From assembly GCA_003156695.1 (NCBI GenBank), contig PMHN01000251.1:1-6365 (forward strand): a stretch of DNA of 6,365 nt, written 5' to 3'. The notes beneath the pieces are model-generated. The model searched no databases. It had not been told where the DNA came from and was given only the letters and a program-made list of their open reading frames with translations. A program made the position numbers and the translations under genes. The stretch is from Gammaproteobacteria bacterium (GTDB taxonomy: Bacteria; Pseudomonadota; Gammaproteobacteria; Steroidobacterales; Steroidobacteraceae). Positions 1 through 6,316 of this stretch are shown here, one piece after another (position 1 is the first letter of the stretch; each line of letters starts with the position of its first letter).

Positions 1-262
1 AGCCTACGATCAGCCGTGCGAGCGCGAGCGTGATGTCGAGCGTGTGTTGCCGGTCGTGATAGACGGTGTCGACGCCAAAGTAGCCCGGTACCAGGCCGCC
101 GAACAGCTCTACGAAGTGATCGAAAGCGTGTTGCAGGGGTTTTAATGAGGTCTCCGGCCAGGTCTCTTTGTAGAGAGTCTCGACGGCGGCAAGCACCGCG
201 GCGGCCGAGCTCACCTGCACCGTATTACTGACATCAAAATCGCTGCGTCGCGCGCCGCTCAT
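1..262 (-). CDS. HD-domain metal-dependent phosphohydrolase, N-terminal part (runs off left edge)
   Basis: Only the first 87 residues lie in the window; the rest continues past base 1. Residues 64-84 read VDTVYHDRQHTLDITLALARL. This resembles the start of the catalytic domain in HD/PDEase-type phosphohydrolases, where a YHxxxH...D pattern opens the metal-binding helix bundle (compare YHNxxHAxDV in class I cyclic nucleotide phosphodiesterases). H69, H73 and D76 are the visible candidate residues. Residues 1-60 look like a soluble helical lead-in with no signal peptide. The ATG at 262 was chosen because two in-frame TAA codons sit directly upstream, so no earlier start is possible; no clear Shine-Dalgarno is visible. 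It is on the same strand as the SH3/prlC pair but 241 bases downstream, so probably a separate unit. Codon use is more AT-rich than in the neighbouring genes. The substrate cannot be named: the metal-ligand HD pair and later His/Asp residues lie outside the window. Confidence 0.72.
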   Translation of the reverse strand, partial: MSGARRSDFDVSNTVQVSSAAAVLAAVETLYKETWPETSLKPLQHAFDHFVELFGGLVPGYFGVDTVYHDRQHTLDITLALARLIVG

Positions 263-503
263 TTATTATGCTCATGCGTCGCTGTAGGCAGCCCTTGCCT
301 CTTCATCATTCGCGAGTCTAGGCAGAGCGTGCCAATAAGACCAGGGACGTGCCCCACAATTTTCATCTTCTCCCGACCCGACCCAGCGGCGCATTCCATA
401 TGTCAAAGGATGTCATCGCCGTGCTCTTGGGGGCCGCCCAGGGGCGGCCAAGTTGATTTGCCGACGTGGCCCATGGTCGCTCGCCTGTGTGGCACAGCCC
501 GCA
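263..503. other. Intergenic spacer between the SH3-protein gene and the HD-phosphohydrolase gene
   Basis: This 241-base stretch lies downstream of the SH3-protein stop and upstream of the HD gene, both on the minus strand. I find no convincing gene. It contains a strong GC-rich hairpin (426-452), a small hairpin 5'-CTGTG-TGG-CACAG (485-497), and a 5-bp stem AGGCA/TGCCT (286-290 with 296-300) just upstream of the HD start. It should hold the HD gene promoter. On the minus strand a TTGGCA element resembling a -35 box occurs near 333, but no good -10 follows at the proper spacing. By eye the GC content is about 55-60 percent, below the surrounding coding regions. Confidence 0.6.
426..452 (-). 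terminator. GC-rich hairpin, possible terminator of the prlC/SH3 transcript
   Basis: GGCCGCC (432-438) and GGCGGCC (443-449) form a perfect 7-bp stem around a CAGG loop. CTT (426-428) and AAG (450-452) can extend the stem around a GGG bulge. It starts about 55 bases past the SH3-protein stop codon, a sensible place for a terminator. There is no U-run after the stem on the minus strand and only a weak one (AGTTGATTTG) on the plus strand, so it is not a textbook intrinsic terminator. It could equally be an mRNA 3'-end stabilising structure. Confidence 0.33.
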
Positions 504-1052
504 TCAGTAGATGCGCAGGCCACCGTACTTGCGGCGGATGCGCCGGTCGAGCATGCGCCAGCCAAGGGCGAAGCCGCTGGCCAGGCCAAAGAGGGAGCAC
601 CCCAAAGCCCACTGCCAAATCGGCCGCCACAATGGCGCGCTCGGATCGACGGACGGCGCGGGTGGATCGCTGGCCCGCTCGCGCATCACCGGGACGGCAG
701 CGCGCGCTGCAGTGGCCTCGCCCTCAAGCCGGGCAACTTGCGCATGCAGCTGCTCGAGCTCCGCAACCTGAGCCGTCAGCTGCCGCTGCAGCGGCAGCGC
801 CGCGGAAAGATACGATGTCTTAACCCACCCTTGAGTTCCAGACGACAGCCGCACGTGCGCGTAGGCATTGTGCCGGTCGAGCACCTCGACGCTGTCGCCG
901 CTGTGGATTGATGCGACGCGCTCGCCGCTTTCATCAGCCGTGGAGCTCACGCTGACGATGAGCTCGTCGATGACATAGAGCGTTTCGGCCCGCACGGCCG
1001 CGACAACGAGTGCGCCGGCGATCCCGGCGAGCACGCATGCGCGGTTTTTCAT
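504..1052 (-). CDS. YgiM-type SH3 domain protein with signal peptide, coiled coil and C-terminal membrane anchor (TIGR04211-like)
   Basis: This 182-residue protein has the full architecture of the family that includes E. coli YgiM. Residues 1-22 are a signal peptide (MKNR, then a hydrophobic Ala/Val stretch, likely cleavage after VRA). Residues 23-85 are a bacterial SH3 domain (LYVIDELIVSV..., GDSVEVLD, AYAHVRLSSGTQGWVKTSYL). Residues 86-120 are a Glu/Gln/Ala-rich coiled coil, followed by a Pro-rich linker (128-143). Residues 145-165 form a transmembrane helix, and the basic C-terminal tail RRIRRKYGGLRIY is a family hallmark. The protein should be anchored in the inner membrane with the SH3 and coiled-coil parts in the periplasm; its biochemical role is not known. 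The start at 1052 overlaps the prlC stop in an ATGA arrangement. No strong Shine-Dalgarno precedes it, which fits termination-reinitiation. Longer upstream starts were rejected because they lose the signal peptide and run into prlC. Confidence 0.9.
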   Translation of the reverse strand: MKNRACVLAGIAGALVVAAVRAETLYVIDELIVSVSSTADESGERVASIHSGDSVEVLDRHNAYAHVRLSSGTQGWVKTSYLSAALPLQRQLTAQVAELEQLHAQVARLEGEATAARAAVPVMRERASDPPAPSVDPSAPLWRPIWQWALGCSLFGLASGFALGWRMLDRRIRRKYGGLRIY

Positions 1053-3085
1053 GCGGCGATGTCGCCGGGAGCTTCGATGCCGTTTTGTCGCAGCAGCGCC
1101 TGGATATTCGGACGGCGCCCGCGAAATTCGATGAACGCATCGAGCGGGTCGCGGCTGCCACCGCGCGCGAGAATCGCATCGAGGAAGCGCTGCGCCGTCG
1201 CACGGTCGAATACGCCGTGCTCCTCGAAGGCCCCGAAGGCATCTGCAGCGAGCACCTCCGCCCACTTGTAGCTGTAGTAGCCGGCCGCATAGCCGCCCGC
1301 GAATACGTGCCCGAAGCTATTGGGGAAGCGATTCCAGTCCGGCACCGGAACGACCGCGACCTCGCTCCTGACTTCACGCAGGATTTGCATGACGCGGCCG
1401 CCGTGCTGTGGGGAATACTCGGCGTGCAGGCGGAAATCAAACAGCGCGAATTCCAGCTGCCGCATGGTCGCAAGTCCGGCGTGAAAGCTGCGGGTGGAAA
1501 TGAGGCGCGCCTGCTGGTCCGCGGGCAGCGGCTCGCCGCTGGCGAAATGCCCGGAGATGCGCTGCAGAACTTCCGGGTGCCAGGCGTAGTTCTCCAGGAA
1601 CTGGCTGGGCAGCTCGACCGCGTCCCACGCCACGCCGTTGATACCGGCGATGCTCGGATAGTCGACCCGCGTGAGCAGGTGATGCAGCCCGTGGCCGAAT
1701 TCGTGAAACAGGGTGACGACGTCATCGTGAGTGAGCAGCGCCGGCCGCTCGTTCCCGGGTGGCAGGAAGTTGCACACCAGGTAGGCGACCGGCAACGACG
1801 CGCCCGACGGCAGGTGCTTGCGGCCGACGCACTCGTCCATCCACGCGCCGCCGCGCTTGTTGGGGCGGGCGTAGGCATCCAGATAGAAGCTGCCGATCGG
1901 CTCACCGTCCGCACCCGCGATCGAGAAGAACCGCACGTCCGGGTGCCACAGCGGCGCGTCGCGGCTCTCGCGGATGCGCACGCCAAAGAGCCGCTCCGCG
2001 ACCTCGAACAGTCCGCTGAGCACCCGCGGCAGCGGGAAGTACGGCCGCAGCTGCTCCTGTGAGACCGCATAACGCTCGCGCTGCAGCCGCTCGGCGTAAA
2101 AGCCCACATCCCACGCCGGCAGCTTGCGGCCGGCGAAATCCTCGAGCTCCGCGAACTCTTTCTGCGCCGCGCCGCGGGCGGCGCGCGCCAGCTGGTGCAG
2201 GAAGTCCGTGACCTCATCCACGCTGTGCGCCATGCGGGTCGCGAGCGCGTACTCGGCGTAATTGCCGAAGTCCAGCAGGCGCGCGGCCTCGTGCCGGCGC
2301 CTGAGGATGTCCTCCATGACGGTTGAATTGTCCCAGCGGCTGGCATTGGGCCCCTGCTCGGAAGCGCGGGTGCTCCATGCCTCGTAGAACGAGCGCCGCA
2401 GCTCGCCGGACTCCGCGTCGGTGACCACCGCCACGTAAGTGGGCTGGTCGAGCGCCAGCGTCCAGCCCGCCACGCGCTGCTCGGCGGCGCGGCGGCGCGC
2501 CTGCTCGATGAGCATATCGTTCAGGCCGCGCAACTCGCCCACGTCGCTGACGTGCCAGCTCCAGCCGTTGGTGGCGTCCAGCACGTTCTCCTCGAACTTC
2601 GCCTGCAGCTGCGAGAGTTCGAGCATGGCGGTCTTGAACCGTGCCTTGCGGTCGGCGGGCAGACCCACGCCGGCGAGGCGAAAATCGCGCACGGCGTGCT
2701 CGAGCAGCTGGCGCTGGACCGGCGCCAGTGCGGCGCCTTCCTGCTCGGCAATCGTGCGGTAGGCCCGGAACAGCGGTTCGCTCTGCGCCAGGTCCGTGTT
2801 GTACGCGGACAAGAGCGGCAGGCAGGCGTTGTAGCCGGCACGCAGCGCGTCCGAGTTGAGCACCGCGTTCAGATGGCTCACGGGCGACCAGGTGCGCGAC
2901 ACCCGGTGGTGAAGTTCTTCGAGCGGCTCGACCACGCTCGCGAAGGTGGGGGCGGGCGTTGCGGCCAGCTCTTCGACGCGGGCGCGGTTCGCGTCCAGCA
3001 GTTCCCGCACCGCCGGCTCGACATGCTCGGCACGGATCTGCGGGAACTGCGGCAGCGCCTGCTGCTCGAGTAAGGGATTTGCCAT
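1049..3085 (-). CDS. prlC: Oligopeptidase A (M3 family zinc metallopeptidase)
   Basis: This cytoplasmic zinc endopeptidase degrades short peptides, including cleaved signal peptides in E. coli. The product is 678 residues (E. coli OpdA/PrlC has 680) and is similar throughout. The N-terminus MANPLLEQQALPQF parallels E. coli MTNPLL, and FSPVSHLN-like, STRASEQGPNASRWDNS, WHPDVRFFSI, YARPNKRGGAWMDECVG and GGYAAGYYSYKWAEVLAADAF blocks are conserved. The metal site is HEFGH at 461-465 (ligands H461 and H465, catalytic E462), with the third ligand E491 in WDAVELPSQF. Substrate-binding tyrosines lie in the GGYAAGYYSY block near 597-606. The start at 3085 is set by this alignment: the frame stays open to 3379, but that extension has no family similarity and runs into gor. 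The gene is divergent from gor and overlaps the following SH3-protein gene by four bases. No heat-shock promoter could be recognised with confidence. Confidence 0.97.
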   Translation of the reverse strand: MANPLLEQQALPQFPQIRAEHVEPAVRELLDANRARVEELAATPAPTFASVVEPLEELHHRVSRTWSPVSHLNAVLNSDALRAGYNACLPLLSAYNTDLAQSEPLFRAYRTIAEQEGAALAPVQRQLLEHAVRDFRLAGVGLPADRKARFKTAMLELSQLQAKFEENVLDATNGWSWHVSDVGELRGLNDMLIEQARRRAAEQRVAGWTLALDQPTYVAVVTDAESGELRRSFYEAWSTRASEQGPNASRWDNSTVMEDILRRRHEAARLLDFGNYAEYALATRMAHSVDEVTDFLHQLARAARGAAQKEFAELEDFAGRKLPAWDVGFYAERLQRERYAVSQEQLRPYFPLPRVLSGLFEVAERLFGVRIRESRDAPLWHPDVRFFSIAGADGEPIGSFYLDAYARPNKRGGAWMDECVGRKHLPSGASLPVAYLVCNFLPPGNERPALLTHDDVVTLFHEFGHGLHHLLTRVDYPSIAGINGVAWDAVELPSQFLENYAWHPEVLQRISGHFASGEPLPADQQARLISTRSFHAGLATMRQLEFALFDFRLHAEYSPQHGGRVMQILREVRSEVAVVPVPDWNRFPNSFGHVFAGGYAAGYYSYKWAEVLAADAFGAFEEHGVFDRATAQRFLDAILARGGSRDPLDAFIEFRGRRPNIQALLRQNGIEAPGDIAA

Positions 3086-3221
3086 GCACCAATTCTGCCG
3101 TGGAATCGGTGCCATTGTAGCGAGCTTCGCGCCGCGGCGTTCCGCGGGGTGAACCGGCCGGCGGGCGTCCTCATATAACATGAGGGCCGCGCGCGCATTT
3201 GCTGCGGGCCTGAAGGGGCTT
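3086..3221. promoter_or_regulatory. Divergent prlC/gor intergenic region with candidate promoter elements
   Basis: These 136 bases separate two divergent starts, so both promoters should lie here or extend into the opposite gene. For prlC (minus strand), TACAAT, one mismatch from the sigma-70 -10 consensus, is at 3119-3114; it would give a short leader of about 20 bases, but no matching -35 is visible. For gor (plus strand), TATAAC is at 3174-3179 with a weak GTGAAC-like -35 about 19 bases upstream. I see no clear OxyR or other operator. All of this is by eye. Confidence 0.35.
3212..3218 (+). promoter_or_regulatory. Ribosome binding site that fixes the gor start
   Basis: GAAGGGG lies just before the ATG at 3222, with AAGG five bases from the start codon. 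It decides against the in-frame ATG at 3180, which would add 14 residues and has no Shine-Dalgarno. Homology to E. coli Gor also begins at the 3222 start. Confidence 0.7.
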
Positions 3222-4574
3222 ATGGACGGACAATTCGAGCTCATCGTCATCGGCGGTGGCAGCGGTGGGCTGGCCGCCGCCCAACGGGCGGCCGAATACG
3301 GGGCCCGCGTGGCGCTCATCGAGTCCGGGGCGCTCGGCGGCACCTGCGTCAACGTCGGCTGTGTGCCAAAGAAGATCATGTGGAACGCGGCCGAGGTGAG
3401 CGCGGCGCTGCAGGCGGCGCCGGGTTACGGCTTTGAGCTCGGCGCCGCCCAGCACGACTGGGCGTTGCTGAAACACGGGCGCGACGCTTACATCCATCGC
3501 CTTAACGGCATCTACGCGGCGAACCTCGCGAAGCGCAACGTCGAGCTGGTGAGGGGTCGTGCGCAGTTCCTCGACGCGACAACGGTGAGCGTCGCCGGCA
3601 GGACGCTGCGCGCCGCACACATCATCGTGGCAACCGGCGGCCGCCCCGTGACGCCGGCAATTCCCGGCGCGGACCTAGGCATCACCTCGGACGGCTTTTT
3701 TGCACTCAGCGCGCGCCCTGAGCGCGTAGCCGTCGTGGGCGGCGGTTACATCGCGATCGAGCTGGCGGGGATTTTCGCGCAGCTGGGAAGCGCGACCACG
3801 CTGGTGTTGCGGGGCACGAAGGCTCTGCGTGTCTTCGACTCCATGCTGGGCGAGACCACGCTCGCGATGATGCGCGATGCGGGCATCACCATCGCGACCG
3901 ACGCGGCGCCGGCCGCACTCGAGCGCAGTCCGGATGGCCAGCTGTCACTCACGGTCGCGGGCGGCCGGCACCTGGACCCGTTCGACTGCGTGCTATGGGC
4001 GACCGGGCGCGGCGCCGATGTCGGGGACTTGAGACTCGAGCGCGCCGCGGTGCGCCTGGACGGCCGCGGCTTTATCGAAACCGACCGTTACCAGGCGACC
4101 AGTGCCGAGGGAATATTCGCGATCGGTGACGTGACGGGTCGGGCGCAGCTGACGCCGGTGGCCATCGCCGCCGGGCGGCGCCTCGCCGACCGCCTCTTTG
4201 GCGGCCAGGCGGACCGGCACCTGGACTACGAGAACATCCCCACGGTGATTTTCGGACATCCGCCCATTGGCACCGTGGGCTTGACGGAAGCTGCGGCGCG
4301 CGAGCGTTACGGCGATGCCAACGTCAAGGCATTCCGCGCGGACTTCCTGCCTCTGTACCACGCGCTCACCCGCGCCAAGCCGCGCTGCGAGATGAAGCTC
4401 GTCACCACGGGCGCCGAGCAGCGCATCGTCGGCGTGCACGTTGTGGGCGAGGGCGCCGATGAGATGTTGCAGGGGTTTGCGGTGGCGCTGCGCATGGGCG
4501 CCACCAAGAAAGACTTCGACGACACCGTTGCGATCCACCCGACGAGCGCCGAGGAATTCGTCACTATGCGCTAA
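3222..4574 (+). CDS. gor: Glutathione-disulfide reductase (NADPH)
   Basis: This cytosolic flavoenzyme reduces glutathione disulfide to GSH with NADPH. The product is 450 residues, the same as E. coli Gor, and aligns essentially end to end. An FAD-binding dinucleotide fold lies at 6-35 (IVIGGGSGG). The redox-active disulfide is C42/C47 in [13 protein letters not shown]. The second dinucleotide fold is [13 protein letters not shown] at 171-183. R197 and R203 correspond to the E. coli arginines R198/R204 that contact the NADPH 2'-phosphate, which supports NADPH rather than NADH use and glutathione reductase rather than lipoamide dehydrogenase. The second FAD contact is [10 protein letters not shown] (297-306). 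The C-terminal dimerisation domain ends in [12 protein letters not shown], with the catalytic pair H439/E444. The gene appears monocistronic: it is divergent from prlC and convergent with aroE. In E. coli gor responds to OxyR; no such site was recognised here. Confidence 0.98.
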   Translation: MDGQFELIVIGGGSGGLAAAQRAAEYGARVALIESGALGGTCVNVGCVPKKIMWNAAEVSAALQAAPGYGFELGAAQHDWALLKHGRDAYIHRLNGIYAANLAKRNVELVRGRAQFLDATTVSVAGRTLRAAHIIVATGGRPVTPAIPGADLGITSDGFFALSARPERVAVVGGGYIAIELAGIFAQLGSATTLVLRGTKALRVFDSMLGETTLAMMRDAGITIATDAAPAALERSPDGQLSLTVAGGRHLDPFDCVLWATGRGADVGDLRLERAAVRLDGRGFIETDRYQATSAEGIFAIGDVTGRAQLTPVAIAAGRRLADRLFGGQADRHLDYENIPTVIFGHPPIGTVGLTEAAARERYGDANVKAFRADFLPLYHALTRAKPRCEMKLVTTGAEQRIVGVHVVGEGADEMLQGFAVALRMGATKKDFDDTVAIHPTSAEEFVTMR

Positions 4575-4575
4575 A

Positions 4576-4592
4576 GCGGGCAAAAGCCACGC
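4576..4592. terminator. Small hairpin between convergent gor and aroE stops
   Basis: GCGGGC (4576-4581) can pair with GCCACGC (4586-4592), with one bulged A, around an AAAA loop. It lies within the 20 bases between the two convergent stop codons and could serve both transcripts. No clear U-run follows on the plus strand; on the minus strand only CTTTA follows. The stem is short, so this is a weak call. Confidence 0.3.
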
Positions 4593-4594
4593 CT

Positions 4595-5422
4595 TCAGGA
4601 ATGCCCGGTGCGCGCCTTGAGCGCCGCCAGCACGGGCGCGGTGGTGGGCCGCACGCCGTGCCACAGCTCAAACGATTCCGCTGCCTGCTCCACCAGCATC
4701 CCCAAGCCCTGCAGCGCCCGCGCGCAACCGCGCTGCCGGGCCCAGGCGACGAACGCGGTGGCGGACTTTCCATAGGCGAGGTCATAGCACACGCTGTTGG
4801 AATCCACGGCACTGTCGGGCAACGGCGGGATCTCGCCGCTCAGACTGGCGGAAGTGGCGTTGATGACGAGGTCGTAGGGCTCATCGCCGACGTCCGCGAA
4901 CCCAACACCCTGGGTGACGCCCAGATCCGTGAACGCGGCGGCCAGCGCCGCGGCGCGCTCGGGTGTGCGGTTGGCGATGACCACCACGGCAGGCTCGAGG
5001 CCCAGCAGCGGCGCCAGCACGCCGCGCGTCGCGCCGCCCGCGCCCATGATCAGCACGCGGCGGCCGGCGATCTCGATCCCGAGGTTGTCGCACAGGTCGT
5101 GCACGAGTCCGGGGCCGTCGGTGTTGTCGCCGAGGATCGAGCCGTCCTCGGTGCTGGCGAGCGTATTGACCGCGGCCGCGTGGGCCGCGCGCGCGGTGAG
5201 CTCGTGGGCCAGCTCCCCGGCGGCGATCTTGTGGGGCAGGGTGACGTTCAGGCCCCGGCCGCCCTGCGAAAAAAAGTCCCGCACGTGCACTTCAAGGTCG
5301 GCAGGCCGCACATCAAACAGCCGATAGGTGATGGCCCGGCCCGTCTCGCGGGCAAACATCCCGTGGATGAAGGGCGAGAGACTGTGGCTGACGGGATGCC
5401 CCACGACGCCGTACTGGTCCAC
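4595..5422 (-). CDS. aroE: Shikimate dehydrogenase (NADP-dependent)
   Basis: This cytosolic enzyme reduces 3-dehydroshikimate to shikimate with NADPH, the fourth step of the shikimate pathway to aromatic amino acids and folate. The product is 275 residues (E. coli AroE 272). The N-terminal substrate domain has VVGHPVSHSLSPFIH with shikimate-binding S14 and S16, then GLNVTLPHK with catalytic K65, AVNT at 84-87, and GDNTDG with D102. K65 and D102 carry the same numbers as in E. coli. The NADP domain has the glycine-rich loop GAGGATRG (127-134) and NRT (151-153), which contacts the NADP phosphate in AroE. INATSASLSG, YDLAYGKSATAF and GLGMLVEQAAESFELWHG complete the family pattern. The GTG at 5422 was chosen because a strong AGGAG lies 7 bases upstream and homology starts at DQYGVVG. 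An ATG 14 codons further up has no support. rlmJ lies 45 bases upstream on the same strand, so cotranscription is plausible. Confidence 0.97.
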   Translation of the reverse strand: MDQYGVVGHPVSHSLSPFIHGMFARETGRAITYRLFDVRPADLEVHVRDFFSQGGRGLNVTLPHKIAAGELAHELTARAAHAAAVNTLASTEDGSILGDNTDGPGLVHDLCDNLGIEIAGRRVLIMGAGGATRGVLAPLLGLEPAVVVIANRTPERAAALAAAFTDLGVTQGVGFADVGDEPYDLVINATSASLSGEIPPLPDSAVDSNSVCYDLAYGKSATAFVAWARQRGCARALQGLGMLVEQAAESFELWHGVRPTTAPVLAALKARTGHS

Positions 5423-5429
5423 TAACGTA

Positions 5430-5434
5430 CTCCT
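5430..5434 (-). promoter_or_regulatory. Shine-Dalgarno site that fixes the aroE GTG start
   Basis: On the minus strand AGGAG, within GGCGAGGAG, is followed by 7 bases and then GTG GAC CAG TAC. The spacing and match are near ideal, which supports the GTG at 5422 over the upstream in-frame ATG at 5464. Confidence 0.75.
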
Positions 5435-5449
5435 CGCCGGCGATTGTGC

Positions 5450-5462
5450 CGCGCGCGCGCGC
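5450..5462. repeat. Alternating CG tract between rlmJ and aroE
   Basis: Thirteen bases of strict C/G alternation lie in the 45-base gap between the rlmJ stop and the aroE start. Such alternating purine-pyrimidine runs can adopt left-handed DNA under supercoiling. In so GC-rich a genome it may simply be compositional; no function is claimed. Confidence 0.5.
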
Positions 5463-5467
5463 AAACG

Positions 5468-6316
5468 TCACGGCGCATGCGCGTCCTGGGCCGCCCCCAA
5501 CATGCGCACCTGACAACCGGCGCCAGGGGCCGCGCTCAGGCACGATTTGAGTTCCGGCAGCCAGGCCTGCATGCGCTCAGCGATGAGATAGGGCGGGTTG
5601 CTGATGAGTAGCCCCGAGCCATTGAGAGCGACGCGTGAGTCGCGCGGGTACAGCCACAGCTCACTCACCAGGGTAACGGCTGTGACCGCAGCGGCGTAGG
5701 CCGCGTGCCAGGCGCCCACGTCGCGAGCGTCCTTGATCGGGTACCAGGCGGCAAACACCCCGGTGGGAAAGCGGCGCAACCCGTCGGCAACCGCGCTAAC
5801 GACGCGCTCGAAGTCGTGTCTTTCCTCATAGGGCGGATCAAGGAACGTGAGTCCGCGCCGTTCGGCGGGCGGCAGCTGTGCGCGCAGCAGCTCGAAGCCG
5901 TCGCCGCGCTCGACGCGCACCCGGCCGCCTGTTGCGCCGCGGTCGGTGCCGGGCGCAGCCAGCGCCTGTGCCAGCACCTGCGCCTCGGCGCCCAGGAGCT
6001 CGATGCACACCGCGCGATCCTGGGGCCGCAGCTCACGCGCCGCGAGCAGCGGCGATCCGGGATACAGATGAGCGTTGCCGGATCCGGCGCGGAAAGCACC
6101 CAACACCTGCGCGTACTGGCGCAGCTCCGGCGCGTTGGGTTCGCAGTGCTCGAAACGCCCCACGCCCGCCGCGCTTTCCGCAGCCGGCGTCGACAGGTCA
6201 TACACGCCGCGGCCGGCGTGCGTATCGAGGTAGAGAAACCCCTTGTCCTTGCGTTGCAGCGCCGCCAGCAGCGCCAGCGCCGCCGCGCGCTCAAGGGGCT
6301 GATCGGCGCGCACCAT
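5468..6316 (-). CDS. rlmJ: RlmJ-like 23S rRNA (adenine2030-N6)-methyltransferase with atypical or incomplete N-terminus
   Basis: RlmJ methylates N6 of A2030 in 23S rRNA using S-adenosylmethionine. From the ATG at 6316 the product is 282 residues (E. coli 280). Family blocks present: QRKDKGFLYLDTHAG (21-35, with the cofactor-site His33), YPGSPLLAARELRPQD (85-100), RVERGDGFELLRAQLPP (134-150), the catalytic DPPY at 160-163 within RGLTFLDPPYEERHDFERVV, RRFPTGVFAAWYPIKD and NGSGLLISNPP (232-242). Two things are odd. The usual opening YRHxFHAGNxADVLKH is not recognisable; residues 4-11 read ADQPLERA, with E and R where E. coli has K18 and H19. The usual ELHP block reads ELLGAE (106-111). The frame remains open through 6365, so the true start may lie outside the window, but the 16 codons upstream of the ATG do not restore the motif in any frame. 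The gene probably heads a transcript continuing into aroE. Family assignment is firm; activity is uncertain. Confidence 0.85.
   Translation of the reverse strand: MVRADQPLERAAALALLAALQRKDKGFLYLDTHAGRGVYDLSTPAAESAAGVGRFEHCEPNAPELRQYAQVLGAFRAGSGNAHLYPGSPLLAARELRPQDRAVCIELLGAEAQVLAQALAAPGTDRGATGGRVRVERGDGFELLRAQLPPAERRGLTFLDPPYEERHDFERVVSAVADGLRRFPTGVFAAWYPIKDARDVGAWHAAYAAAVTAVTLVSELWLYPRDSRVALNGSGLLISNPPYLIAERMQAWLPELKSCLSAAPGAGCQVRMLGAAQDAHAP

Noticed and set aside
130..142. 13-base identity (GTTGCAGGGGTTT) with 4466-4478
   Set aside because: A single 13-base match in a window this size is compatible with chance, and both copies lie inside unrelated coding sequence.
400..456. 18-codon plus-strand mini-ORF (MSKDVIAVLLGAAQGRPS) ending in the 426-452 hairpin
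   Set aside because: It looked like a leader peptide with an attenuator, but there is no Shine-Dalgarno and no plus-strand gene downstream to regulate.
329..823. Plus-strand open frame covering the spacer and the end of the SH3 gene
   Set aside because: Its translation is compositionally biased, it lies mostly antisense to the SH3 gene, and it has no recognisable motif or ribosome site.
1010..2062. Long plus-strand open frame (350 codons) antisense to prlC
   Set aside because: It is fully opposite a well-conserved prlC, its translation has no recognisable domain, and long antisense open frames are expected in GC-rich genes.
934..2346. Minus-strand open frame of 470 codons overlapping prlC in another frame
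   Set aside because: The product is Arg/Ser/Cys-rich low-complexity sequence typical of a frame-shifted shadow, while the overlapping frame encodes a near full-length family match.
3180..3221. Earlier gor start at 3180
   Set aside because: It adds 14 residues not seen in E. coli Gor and lacks a Shine-Dalgarno, whereas the ATG at 3222 has GAAGGGG just upstream.
3086..3379. N-terminal extension of prlC upstream of 3085
   Set aside because: Homology to oligopeptidase A starts at MANPLL, giving the family's usual length; the extension would overlap the start of gor and has no family similarity.
5423..5464. Earlier aroE start (ATG at 5464)
   Set aside because: The added residues have no family similarity, and the GTG at 5422 has an ideally placed AGGAG.
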